DNA of 31,017 bases from Chara braunii (GCA_003427395.1 BFEA01000531.1:63459-94475); one strand, 5' to 3'. Positions 1-10,034 are shown, counted from the first letter of the stretch. Notes: generated by a model not told the origin, from the sequence alone. Made by a program: numbers and translations.

Positions 1-68
<68 letters not shown>
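1..68. repeat. (AG)n microsatellite
   Basis: Perfect AG dinucleotide run of at least 34 units that continues off the left edge of the window. Similar GA arrays recur at 8909-8922, 9030-9049 and 9127-9233, with CT at 19546-19675. Confidence 0.98.
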
Positions 69-70
<2 letters not shown>

Positions 71-252
71 GATAAGTCTCCAACCCAGCGCCTCGCCGCG
101 CGCTACTTGCGTCGATAGAATGAGCAAACTGTCGCCATCAGAGAGTGTTGCTGTGCGCCATGGCGTAGCGGTGGTGGGGTCCACTTGTAATAATAATGTT
201 GAATGGCTGTTCCAGAATCAATGTCCGAATCCCTCTTCTACTGCAGGTATCA

Positions 253-492
253 CATGAGGTCCACCATAGCCATGGCCACCCTTCCTCCTCCTTCGTCCAA
301 GGCCGAGACTATGGCGAACTACTAGGGCCTTGCCCTGATGTCCAAAGGACAACACAAAGCAGCTATGGCTGCTCTAGCTCAGGCCGTCATGCCTGACTCT
401 GCCTCAAAGCTTCTTGGTGTAGCTCTTCCCCAACTGGGGCCTTCCTGCTGCAGCGCCCACCAAGGTGATGAAGATGGCATCCACCATAGCTA
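253..492 (+). other. Exon-like segment, unidentified, one in-frame stop
   Basis: A pyrimidine-rich acceptor ending CTACTGCAG lies just before 247, and a strong donor AG|GTAAGT lies at about 493. Between them the frame from ATG 253 reads protein-like text, including GLALMSKGQHKAAMAALAQA, but carries one in-frame TAG near 325 and another stop at the donor. I do not recognise the product. It could be a decayed exon or part of a retroelement; the flanking splice-like signals are the main reason to note it. Confidence 0.2.
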
Positions 493-2245
493 GGTAAGTA
501 CCTCTGGCGCTCCTCCCTCCTAGTCCTGATCTTCTTCCTCCTCCTGTCCTTGCTCCTCCCCAGCAGCGCTGCTCCTTGCTAGTGCTGCTCCAGCCAGTGC
601 TCCAACCAGTGTGTCGCCAAACTTGCACACCGACAATGAGGCTGAGCTCTTGGCTCAGCCTGGAGATATAGCGGCCTACTTGCCTCTTGGGCGGTGACTT
701 CCAGGCCGCTTGGCCTCCCAAGCAACCGGTACGCCCTCCCTTTCGGAGGGAAACATCATTGCAGACTCTGATATTGCCCGTACAGGCCATAGACTCAGAC
801 TGGTTGGACTGGTACCCGCCTAGACCTAGCCTACAACTACTGGGCCTCTAGAAATGCCAACTTCTGTCTTCTTCTGCTCGGCCTCGAGTACCCGGCACAT
901 CTACCTCTAAATGGTGTGGCACCGGCCTACCTGCTACTTGAGTGTTTTCCGCTGCCACTTGAGTGTTTTCCCTGCTGCAATCCTCAATGTCACAGCCACA
1001 GGTAAGTACTGGCCCTTCAGGCCCAATGAACGAACAAGTGCCCTTGCGGGTCACACACACACTCAAGCTGACAAGCACTCAGACAGACATGCAGACCAGC
1101 AAGCGTGCACGCACACAGACTTAGAGAACTCGGTAGCAAGCGGGAAACTCAGCAAGGCATTCAGTCCATGAGCAAAACTCAGAAATCAGCTGTGTGTCTC
1201 AGTCCGTGTTTGGTCAGGTCATTACAGTGCAGTAGAATCATTCCTGAGTAGGGCACTGTTAAAAATTGAAAAGTATAATCCGTGCGATGTCATGGACGAT
1301 GGGCAAGAGGTTTATCTGCGGCAACTCCAGCAATCCTGAGCTGAATTGGGCAGGTAGGGGCTCTATAGAAGCGGAATTCCAAGCCATAGAAAGTTAACGA
1401 AACTGATATGGAGAAACTGTAGTTGAGGATGAGGAGGAGGAGACAAAGAAGAAACTTGGGCTGTTGTGAGGGGGCAGTGACCCTATGACTCGTGCCCCCT
1501 CGTTGGCTGGTTGGAAGTGGACCGGTTGGTTGTCGCTGATGTTCAGCTTGTTTTAATAATTTTTGAGGGGTTTACCCTTTCATGGATGCCCACATCGTAC
1601 TACTACACCAGCTGATTGTACTTGCCGAAAGTGTGGGAAGTTTCCGAAAAAGCTCATTATGTGATCACCATGTGCATAATGCCATAAACAGACAAAATGA
1701 GTCTGACCCTCCAGAGCCCTGTCAAGATCAACACCACAGTGACCACACCACACCCATTACTCCTTTTAAAGCACAATTATCCTGGAAGCCTCCTATAACC
1801 CAGAGCAGTAGCCACATCGACTCGGATTTTCCCATTGTGGGCTCTGCCAAGAACTAGTCCGGTGTGGGGCTTCGTTGGCTCGGCAGGTTAGGTCTGAAGG
1901 AGCCGTTCCAACTTGAGTGCATCTGTGAGAATGGTTATTGGGTGATTGAAACAGGCAAAGGATGGGCAAAACGAGTCTCACCTTTCAGAGCCTCATCAAA
2001 TCAACTCTGAAAATGATTATCACCCTTTCCAACTCACATATGGAACATCTATTTGTATTGGAGGACAACACTCCCTATGTTTGAACTTTGAGTACAGCAC
2101 ACCCCATTGTCGACATGTAGGCTATGGGGTGTATTCAGACCCTGTAGCATCATAAAGGAGTTCAGATCTAGGCTGGCCTGTAGATGCAAGTGAAAGGTAA
2201 GAGATTTCTGCTTATAGTGGTACCGTGTTGCTCAACGCCTCTATC
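493..2245. other. Unassigned sequence with minor repeats
   Basis: No gene recognised. A 21-bp direct duplication of CTTGAGTGTTTTCC-type sequence lies at about 938-980, and a donor-like CAG|GTAAGTAC at about 1001. A diverged duplication links about 1690-1780 with 1965-2050 (shared cores GAGTCT, CAGAGCC and ATCAAC). The ORFs here are short and overlap on both strands without protein-like character. Confidence 0.5.
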
Positions 2246-2396
2246 AGCCCTCCGGACATCCGTTAAAATTGGAACGATGCAGAGAATATTAGCATGGCCC
2301 CTGTGCAAGGTTGGCACACATATCGAGAGGTCGTCCAAAAAAACTCCCAAGAAAAAGAAAAACGAAAAGAAAAGAAAAGAAAAGAAAAGAAAAGCC
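2246..2396 (+). pseudogene. U6 snRNA retropseudogene with A-rich tail
   Basis: 2246-2340 aligns with plant-type U6 snRNA nearly end to end: TCCGGACATCCG, then TTAAAATTGGAACGAT, CAGAGA, TTAGCATGGCCCCTG, TGCAAGG, and the 3' end TCGAGA...GTCCAAA. U6 is the catalytic RNA of the spliceosome. This copy departs at fixed positions: the ACAGAGA box reads GCAGAGA, GATGACACGC reads TTGGCACAC, and the 5' stem-loop is shortened. No TATA box or plant upstream element is visible at the usual distance. Instead of a T-run terminator, an A-rich AAAAG tail follows to about 2396. Mutations plus an A-tail point to a LINE-mobilised pseudogene rather than a live pol III gene. Confidence 0.8.
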
Positions 2397-2399
2397 TCT

Positions 2400-3067
2400 G
2401 TCAGAGACGATCGACGGCAAAATGGTACGTGCATAATGTTAAAGAATGTGACTGCCTGTCGTTTGGCTGGCGTACTTAGTTCAGTCCGAAAAGGTTTGGC
2501 CGGACTACCCAGACCTCTATTTCAGCATTTTGCACTCAATGCTTTGTACCAAAGCAGTTTTTGTCCCACCCTTGTGGCATGGGATTCCATCGCAAACAAC
2601 GCAAGTGCAAAGGGTACAGAAGAAAACCACATCATACCACAAGACTGCACTTGCACTACAATTTTCTGGACTGAATTTAGCCGTTTTGCTGCCAGAGTAC
2701 ATCCTGGGGTCCTGGGTGCGAGTACCCGAAGATTCAATTGCCAGCAAGGAGCATGGAAAGTGGCAAGAAAGTACTGTGAAGAATCACGGAAGAGTCGGAA
2801 AGACTGAGTTAAGAAAGCAAGTTCGTTCATGAAATGCCCGAAATCTGAAATCAGACTTTGCTTTGGCTTCTTTTGAAGGTTTTCATTTTTTTTCATATGT
2901 CAAATTTCCGGAAGGAAAACGAACATGTGTGGAATTCGGTGCTGGGGAAAGAAGGTGAATCATCCATGAATGCAATTCAATTTTGGAGAAGCTCTGAAGG
3001 GCCCTCCTGAAGCGTTGATGTCTTTGTGATGTTGCAAGGTTCTCATCTTCTTTGTTCTCTTGTCACC
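2400..3067. other. Unassigned, probably intronic
   Basis: Overlapping ORFs on both strands (for example 2522-2896 on - and 2530-2832 on +) show no recognisable domain. The sequence becomes T-rich toward the acceptor at 3099. Nothing else is visible. Confidence 0.4.
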
Positions 3068-3105
3068 TTTTTTTTTTGTGCTTTTTTTTCACGCTGCAGA
3101 GGAGG

Positions 3106-3273
3106 ATGAAGAAGTGAGGGGAAGAAAAGCGTCAAGTAGAGGAGGTAAAGAGAGGGAAGGAGGTATGGAAGCAATGGCGGGGAGCTGCCTGCCTATGGAG
3201 TGAAAGAAATCTGCAAATGAGATTGAACAGAGGAGTGTATAGCAGAGGTAGGGGAGAGACTGAGAGAAGGTGA
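3106..3273 (+). promoter_or_regulatory. Cluster of three upstream ORFs before the LSM11 start
   Basis: Between the acceptor at 3099 and the LSM11 ATG lie three short ATG-initiated ORFs: 3106-3117 (3 codons plus stop), 3165-3203 (12 codons) and 3217-3273 (18 codons). All end before the main ATG at 3311. If the 5' UTR includes this stretch, they should reduce or condition LSM11 translation. They could be irrelevant if transcription starts further downstream. Confidence 0.35.
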
Positions 3274-3310
3274 AACAGGTCTGATAAGATTGAGGAAACA
3301 CAACAGAGAC

Positions 3311-4520
3311 ATGGCTGGGGTGAGGAGAGATCACCGGGATATGGGCAAAGAGAGTAGATATGACAGGGCGATCAGCACAGAAAAGAGTGAGTGTGGTGCA
3401 GGGAGAGAAAAGGGAGAAGACAGAGGGACTGGGAGAGCGGAAAGAGGTAACAGAGACACATGGAGAGGAAAGGAAGATGACAGAGGCTTGGGGAGAGCAC
3501 GAGACCTTAAGGACATTAGGAGATCGGTGGGTGGTGACAGAAACATGGAGAGAGGGAAGGAATATGACTGGATCGGTCACAAAGAGCGAAGTGAGGAGAG
3601 GGATAGAGAGAGGGAGAGGGATGAGAGGGACAAGGAGAGGAGATTGAGGAGGGATGAAAGCGATCAGAGGAATGAGAGGAACGAGAAAGATGAGGATAAG
3701 GAGTGGAGGCAAAGAAGGGACAGGACTGAGATTGATGAAAGGGATGAGGAGACAAGACGGAGGAGGGATTGCAGGGATGACAGGGATAGCAGGAATGAAA
3801 GGGATGACAGGGATGGGAGAGACATGGGCAAGCATTGGAAGCAAAGACGGGACAAAAGGAGTGAGAGGGATGATATGGACAGGGAGAGGACATGGAGGAG
3901 GGACGGATGGGATAAAAGGGAAGACAAGGGTAGGAGAAACGTTGACAAGGAGGGGATGCGAGGAAGGGATGAGAGGGATGGGATGGATGATAGGGAGAGG
4001 GAGAGGGCACGGAGGCGGGATCAAAGGTGTGAGAGGAATGAGAGAGGCAAGGACATGGATTGGAAGAAGGTAAAGGAAGAAGGGAGTGACAGGGACAAGG
4101 AGAGGGAGAAGGAGAAGGAGAAGAAAGCTAGCAGGTATGAGAGGGATGATATGGATGATGGAGGTGACAGGGATAAGGATAGGAGAGAAAGGAGGTATGA
4201 GAGGAATGGGGAGGATGAAACTGATAAGGGGAGAGGAACAAGGGCAAGGAGAGGAGAACAGGAGCTGATAGGTGGGAGCATGGATAAAGTGAGAATAAGA
4301 CATGAGAGGAGCGAGAAAGATGAAAAAGTTAAGAAGTTGGAGGAGAGACAGAGAAGGAAAGACAGGGAAGGGAATGAACAGAGCAAAGACGAAGAGGTGG
4401 AAGTGAGACAGCCAATGGCACAAGTGAGACAGCCAATGGTGGCGCAAGAAGCATTGGGAAGAGGAAAGTTGGTAGATGACAAGGGTAGGGGAAGGGCACG
4501 TAGAGAGGTTGCAAATAATG
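3311..4520 (+). repeat. Purine-rich coding minisatellite (GAGAGGGATGA-like)
   Basis: Degenerate short repeats built from GAG, AGG and GAT codons encode the RD/RE-rich extension. The + strand is almost entirely purine. This makes long open frames on the opposite strand (for example 4618-3089), which are low-complexity Pro/Ser/Leu translations and not genes. Confidence 0.8.
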
Positions 4521-5659
4521 TGTTGGATGACCCAGCACTGGATTTCTTCTCCCCAGAGTTTGACGCACTGAAAGCCTTGATGACCCCTGGGCTGCAGCCT
4601 CCCAACCCACAAGCACACCCACTAGACAACCTGCAAAAGTGTAAACACCTCCTCCCTCAGGAGATCAAGACAGATGGGGACATTGCTCCTTGTCGTCCTC
4701 ATCGTGCGACTGATGCTCGGAGCAAGGAAAGTTTGCAGGCACAGGCTCGTGCAAAGGCACACCAGTCAAGCCATGCATATTTGCTGGCCAAAAAAGCTGC
4801 AAAACAGGCCAAGGTTCTTGATGCAATTGCTGACAAAATGAAGGGTGGACCGCTAGAGATGCTGGCACGGTGTTACTCAGACAAAGGGAGAGTCCAGGTG
4901 TGGACGAGGCATGCTAAAGGCATACGCGGCTCCTGCATTGGGTTTCTAGAGGCAGTTGACAAGCATATGGATATGGTGTTGAGGGATGTCGATGAAACAT
5001 ACCATGTTTTGACCCATGTGCCGCGGACAGTCACGGTTCGTGTCCGCGTGAAACCAAAGCCACAGCCCGACGCTGCCGAAAAGGACAAGGCAAATGTTCC
5101 TGCGCAGGCAGACCTCTCCCCTCTGCCGGAGCAACCTGAACATGAGCTCCCCATCTGCAGCATCGATGATGTCTGTGCACTCTGGGATAGCACTGAGGGT
5201 AAATTGGGTAATTCACTTCTTGACTCATCAATGGGGTGTGAGAAGGAAAGTGGCAGTGGAGGGGAAGGTGATTGGGAGCAGGTGCAAGAGTACGAAAGGC
5301 AGAAGGAGGGAGCGCGTAGCGAAGCAGAGGGAGAAAAGTTTAGTGAGATAGAGGTGGGTGAAAAAGAGGTGGAAGAGCGCACTAGCCACAAAAGGCAGCA
5401 GGAGGGAGCGCGTGATAGTAGAGGGGGAGAAGAGGTTACTGAGGACGGGCCATCGAAGGATGACAGATCAGTCCGAAGGACTTCGAAAAATGAGGTGGAA
5501 GCTGAGAAGGATGGCAGCTTTGGTGCTAATAAAGAAGATGAGGTGGAGGTACGGACGGAGCAGAGAGTGAAGTACTTTCGCAAGCTGGAGCATCGACGGC
5601 GTCACTTGAAACAAGTGTTCATTCGTGGGGACAGCGTCGTTCTCATACGTGTTGTTTAG
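3311..5659 (+). CDS. LSM11: LSM11-type Sm-like protein (U7 snRNP) with RD/RE-rich N-terminal extension
   Basis: Predicted Sm-family protein of 782 residues. In animals Lsm11 with Lsm10 replaces SmD2/SmD1 in the U7 snRNP ring, which directs histone pre-mRNA 3' cleavage in the nucleus. Residues 1 to about 400 are Arg/Asp/Glu-rich repeats (RDERD, ERERE). About 406-440 holds LDFFSPEFDALKAL, resembling the animal Lsm11 segment that contacts FLASH. Sm1 runs from about 513 to 564 (GPLEMLARC, then VWTRHAKGIRGSCIGFL and DVDETY). A charged insert of about 180 residues follows. Sm2 lies at the very C-terminus (HLKQVFIRGDSVVLIRVV). SmD2 shares the RGDSV core but lacks KGIRG and DVDETY and is far shorter. 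I chose the ATG at 3311 (GACATGGC context): the frame is closed by TGA at 3224 and has no earlier ATG. The coding part looks intronless. The extension is much longer than in animal proteins of about 360 residues. Confidence 0.85.
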   Translation: MAGVRRDHRDMGKESRYDRAISTEKSECGAGREKGEDRGTGRAERGNRDTWRGKEDDRGLGRARDLKDIRRSVGGDRNMERGKEYDWIGHKERSEERDRERERDERDKERRLRRDESDQRNERNEKDEDKEWRQRRDRTEIDERDEETRRRRDCRDDRDSRNERDDRDGRDMGKHWKQRRDKRSERDDMDRERTWRRDGWDKREDKGRRNVDKEGMRGRDERDGMDDRERERARRRDQRCERNERGKDMDWKKVKEEGSDRDKEREKEKEKKASRYERDDMDDGGDRDKDRRERRYERNGEDETDKGRGTRARRGEQELIGGSMDKVRIRHERSEKDEKVKKLEERQRRKDREGNEQSKDEEVEVRQPMAQVRQPMVAQEALGRGKLVDDKGRGRARREVANNVLDDPALDFFSPEFDALKALMTPGLQPPNPQAHPLDNLQKCKHLLPQEIKTDGDIAPCRPHRATDARSKESLQAQARAKAHQSSHAYLLAKKAAKQAKVLDAIADKMKGGPLEMLARCYSDKGRVQVWTRHAKGIRGSCIGFLEAVDKHMDMVLRDVDETYHVLTHVPRTVTVRVRVKPKPQPDAAEKDKANVPAQADLSPLPEQPEHELPICSIDDVCALWDSTEGKLGNSLLDSSMGCEKESGSGGEGDWEQVQEYERQKEGARSEAEGEKFSEIEVGEKEVEERTSHKRQQEGARDSRGGEEVTEDGPSKDDRSVRRTSKNEVEAEKDGSFGANKEDEVEVRTEQRVKYFRKLEHRRRHLKQVFIRGDSVVLIRVV

Positions 5660-5739
5660 AAGGGGGGAGGCAGCCACAAGCGGATTGGACTTGGGCTAAT
5701 CGTTTCTGATTACCAAAAATCAGGAGAAGAGAAGGTGGT
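5660..5739 (+). other. Short spacer after the LSM11 stop
   Basis: Probably the start of the LSM11 3' UTR. I see no AATAAA-type signal before the diverged duplicate begins. Confidence 0.4.
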
Positions 5740-6359
5740 GGGGGAGGCAGTGTTATCAGTCGTGGAGGGGAAGAAGATGTTGGTTGCATGCCAGATTGGG
5801 TTAAGTGTAGTTTTGAAATGAAGGAAGGAACAAGTAAGGAAGTCGAGGCAAGGACTGAAAAGGAGGGAGGAGCAAGGGTGGAAGTTGAGAGAAGGATTAC
5901 AGCTTCACTGCCCAGAAGGATGGAGTGGAGGCTGCGGAGGTATGGATGTCGCTGAGTGAGCAAAGTACTTTTCAGGAAGCTAATCGGCACCATCACTTGA
6001 AAGTCGAAACAGGTTTTCAACTTTTTGATCTTATAATTCTTATTTTATTTTATATTTTTCGTCATTTGGGACATCTTTTTTTTTGGTTCTTCAGAATCTC
6101 CACTTACTCAGCGCGTATCTGTTTTTTTTTCTTTTTTTGGTCACTCTGCGTGTATTGTTTTGCATTTTATGATCCCAAGAAAAATACACCCATATTTCTT
6201 ATTGGAACACCGAATCATGATGGCTATAGATGGCAGCGATTCTCTAACCGTTTCAAGAAAGTATCACGAAAACGTGCTAGAAGCCTAGAAGCATTGCTCA
6301 GCAGTTCTATAACGGTTTCAAAAGAGCACACACTTGCCAAAAAAAAAAAAAAAAAAAAA
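5740..6359 (+). pseudogene. Decayed copy of the LSM11 C-terminal coding segment, ending in poly(A)
   Basis: About 5900-6020 parallels the gene's last coding part (about 5520-5625). Shared blocks in the same order are AGAAGGATG, GTGGAGG, AAAGTACTTT, AAGCT and TCACTTGAAA followed by ACA(A)G and GTTTTCA. Short indels break the frame and the Sm2 motif is gone. The preceding 5820-5900 has the same Lys/Glu/Gly-rich base composition as the gene's insert. T-rich sequence follows, then an uninterrupted A21 run at 6339-6359. Either a local tandem duplication or a 5'-truncated retrocopy fits; the A-run favours the latter but could be a separate event. No functional product is expected. Confidence 0.45.
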
Positions 6360-6361
6360 CC

Positions 6362-7450
6362 TTAAACAAACCACATCTTCAAAATGAGTTTTTCACTTTG
6401 GCTTTCTGGGTGTGCAGCAACACTGTCCAGTGGACTGTGCTTTTCTTTTGTTGTTACGAAAAGCGGGTACTCCCCAACACTGCTCTCGCCAACAGGATTT
6501 GAACTCCTGATCCGTTTATCGGTAGTGAGTTGCATGTGCGTCCTTTGGGGGGCTCCAGATTGTCCTCGCATACCACAGCATTGAAAAAATGGGCGCATTT
6601 AAGATGAGAGCTCTTCCAAACACTGGGGTGTAAATCGTGGACCAAGCTCCCAATTTTGCGAGGATCTTGGTCATCAGCTCCGTTGCCATCGAGTGATGCG
6701 GGCCTGCTTCCTTATCTTGACTCCCAAGTGGGATTTGTGCTGTCGCCCATTGTAGGCCCACCGGGCTGATGGCGGGGTCTAACCCTTCTCCTTCCTGGCT
6801 TGTCAGCCACCAGCCCACGGTCCTTGACGAGTTAATTTTCATTTCTGATGCAAGTTGGAAGACCTCCATCGCTCTTGTCAGCGCCTGAAAGGAGTCGTCG
6901 GATGCCCTGATTAACACCGTCAGGTCCTTTGTGAACAGCAGAGTTGTGGGAAGCTGCACTAGCCTCCCCTACTGATCGGGAACAGTAATAAGCCGCTGGA
7001 TTGAGGGGTCCTTCGTCAGGTATGAGGTGACCGAGCGCGACATTTGTACTTTGCTGATAGATGGCCGTTGATTTGGACCTGCCTGTGCGCGTCGTTGTAT
7101 AGGACCCTAATCCACTTTCGGAAGTTCGGTCTCACTCCCATCTTTTCCATACACTGTTGAAGGAAGTCCCAATTCACTTGGTCGTATGCTTTTTCAAAGT
7201 CGAAAAAGAGTATTGCTGTGTTCATTCTTTTGTCCCTAATATAGCGTACTGACTCTGTCAATGTCATGACATTGTCCAGAATGAATCTTCCTGGTATAAA
7301 CCCGGACTGATCCAAATGGAAGCAACCCACGGTGACCCCTCTAAGCCTATTAGCTAGTGCTTTAGCCACTATCTTGTGCGTCAGTGTTAGGAGCCTGATC
7401 GGACTGTAGTTACGGATGCCTGCCGGATCCCTCTGTTTGTACAGTAGCAA
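6362..7450 (-). pseudogene. LINE (non-LTR retrotransposon) reverse transcriptase relic
   Basis: Reads right to left. 7450-7016 encodes the RT palm start: IRNYSPIRLLTLTHKIVAKA, then QSGFIPGRFILDNV and motif A as FDFEKAYDQVNWDFL. About 6959-6516 resumes in another frame at the catalytic box, where the usual [FY]ADD reads FTKD, so the first catalytic Asp is Lys. It continues with thumb-like sequence (MKINSSRTVGWW, then ALILNAPIFSMLWYARTIW). The segment with QGCPLSP, expected between motif A and the ADD box, is missing. A frameshift, an internal deletion and a lost catalytic residue make it dead. No endonuclease domain is present, and the 5' part is cut off where the next element begins at about 7455. 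Confidence 0.85.
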
Positions 7451-7454
7451 TCAA

Positions 7455-8300
7455 GGACATACAGGGGAAACCCCTCACCCTTACGCAAAAAAGACACAAA
7501 ATGGGACACGTGGGTAGAGCGCGGAGTCTGGCAGATGAAACACCTTTGGGCAAGGGGTCAAACAACAATGGAAGACTGCGAGGGAGCTCAGAGCAGAACT
7601 GAAGGGCTGCCACAGGTTAACTGAGAACCGCAACGACATCCTCATATCCATACCACAGGAGTGGACAGCAATGCTGAAGAAGCATTTTGCATCTGGAGCC
7701 AAGAACCTGCAAGAAAAGAGTGGTTGAATGCTGACATCTATAACATCACGAATCCGGGAAGCACCGCCAGCATCCTGGATCAGGGATCCAAGACTCCAGT
7801 TGCTATTCAACTACCACACGTACAAAAAGTGTGAGTAGTGGAAACAGAGGACTTCACGCTATTTAGCCCAACCACCCCAGTAGAAGACCTGGAAATAGGC
7901 CCAGCGGAGTGGGCGTGGAATCTCAGAGGGAGGTTGGGAGTAGCTAGAAGGATCAACATACTCAATTACACAACTCGAATCGGCTACCGACTGAAAAAGC
8001 GGAACTACCCCCTGAAGGCAGCACTCTCGAAGCGTTGGGAAAATAGAGAGGGAGTCCCCGTGGAGAAACTATGCACAATACCATGGACACTAATCAACAG
8101 GATAAGAGTGGGCAGAGTCAGGAGCATGCGGTGGCTAATAGCACTTGTGGCTGTACCGGTAAACGCCTGGTTATACGAAAGGCGAAGCTGATCAAGGAGG
8201 GATCCCTCCAACGCCCTCTGCGTGGTCTGCCAGGAGGGCACAGCAGAAACAATTGTTACATGCTGCACCTGCAACAGGCTGCACGGGCCATTTTCAGGCC
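7455..8300 (+). pseudogene. Retroelement ORF2 C-terminal relic, copy A (zf-RVT type)
   Basis: Broken frames on the + strand read through the region after an RT domain. About 7500-7720 gives ELKGCHRLTENRNDILISIP and QEWTAMLKKHFASGAKNL. 7838-8191 gives EDLEIGPAEWAWNL, INILNYTTRIGYRL and RVGRVRSMRWLIALVAVPVN. About 8205-8280 gives a C-x2-C...C zinc knuckle beginning LCVVCQEG. The same order of motifs occurs in copy B at 12490-13917. At least two frameshifts or stops separate the pieces. It lies head to head against the LINE relic on its left, so one inserted beside or into the other. Confidence 0.7.
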
Positions 8301-8600
8301 CGTGTCATTTTCGGCCTGAAAGCCTGAAAACGAGGGCCTACAGACCCCGTGTTGTTTTCAGGCCACAAGCCTGAAAACAAGGGCCTACAGGCCCCATGTC
8401 GTTTCAGCCTGAAAGCCTGAAAACGAGGGCCTACAGGCTCTGTGTCGTTTCAGGCTAAATCAGGGCCTTTCCGGCCCTGAGTATTTTCACCCTGAAACTG
8501 AGGGCCATTTTCAGGCCCTCATCAGTTTGACCTGCCCTGAAACTCAGGCACCAGACCAGGGTTTTAGCTCAGGCCATTTTTGGCCTATTTTCAAGACAAC
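8300..8600 (+). repeat. About 47-bp tandem repeat with palindromic TTTTCAGGC/GCCTGAAAA arms
   Basis: Three to four units of 46-47 bp (8303-8460), each with CCTGAAAACGAGGGCCTACAGG, degrade into irregular GGCC/CCTGAAA sequence to about 8600. In the best unit GTTTTCAGGC and GCCTGAAAAC form a 10-bp inverted repeat around CACAA. The array ends just upstream of a TATA box. Confidence 0.8.
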
Positions 8601-8675
8601 CTTTGTTTGAGCTTCAACCCCAGGGTCTGGCACATTTTGGCATTGGCAAGAGCAGCCTCCTGGACGGGCCAGCAC

Positions 8676-8683
8676 TATATAAG
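8676..8683 (+). promoter_or_regulatory. TATA box (TATATAAG), possible LTR-type promoter
   Basis: TATATAAG lies in a GC-rich context directly after the palindromic tandem array. No ATG follows until about 9245, and the downstream stretch has repeated TAGTCTTCAGCGCTGGGCGC units at about 8840 and 8874. A retroelement U3/R-like promoter is one explanation. No LTR ends were found, so this stays tentative. Confidence 0.4.
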
Positions 8684-8689
8684 ACTGGC

Positions 8690-9737
<1,048 letters not shown>

Positions 9738-10031
9738 ATGGCGAGAGTTGGAGAGAATATGGGAAATAGTCAGGACCCTCTGGGGACAGATGGCGCCGAA
9801 GTCATTTCCTCAGGAAAAAGGCCACCTTGGTACTGGGCCACGACAGCCACAGTGGAAAATAGCGTAGCGGCAGATCAGACAGCGACTGGGACAGGAACAG
9901 GAACTGAAAGCCAGGTTTGCCCACAGGATTCTGGGGGATGGCTAAGTGGCAATCATTCAGGCCTCAGACCTCGCATTCCAGTGGAGGCGGGAGGGACGAG
10001 GCAGGGACAGAGAAGGAAAGAAGAGCAATAG
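9738..10031 (+). CDS. Hypothetical small ORF (97 aa)
   Basis: Opens with ATGGC in good plant context (GACATGGCGAGAG) and ends in TAG at 10031. The product is polar, rich in Gly, Thr, Gln and Arg, with no recognised domain, signal peptide or membrane segment. A TATA-like CTATAAAG lies about 160 bp upstream and a telobox follows the stop. It could be a first exon, a short protein, or chance. Confidence 0.2.
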   Translation: MARVGENMGNSQDPLGTDGAEVISSGKRPPWYWATTATVENSVAADQTATGTGTGTESQVCPQDSGGWLSGNHSGLRPRIPVEAGGTRQGQRRKEEQ

Positions 10032-10034
10032 CCG

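Larger units (their letters stand above)
2197..3099 (+). other. Possible 5'-UTR intron of the LSM11 gene
   Basis: A consensus donor (AAAG|GTAAGAG, GT at 2197-2198) and a very strong acceptor (two T-runs from about 3068, then CACGCTGCAG, AG at 3098-3099) could bound an intron upstream of the LSM11 start. The U6 retropseudogene would lie inside it. The acceptor is convincing on its own; pairing it with this particular donor is inference. Confidence 0.3.

Noticed and set aside
3089-4618. Long - strand frame of 509 codons, and other long - strand frames opposite the LSM11 gene
   Set aside because: It is the reverse of a nearly pure-purine coding repeat and gives only Pro/Ser/Leu/Ile low-complexity text; the + strand has the conserved Sm domain.
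4847-5659. SmD2 as the identity of the Sm protein
   Set aside because: SmD2 shares the GPL start and RGDSV core but is short and lacks KGIRG, DVDETY and the N-terminal FDxLxAL segment, all of which fit Lsm11.
6490-6520. tRNA T-arm-like sequence on the - strand (CAGGA-GTTCAAA-TCCTG)
   Set aside because: No anticodon arm or acceptor stem pairs with it, and it lies inside the decayed LINE coding region.
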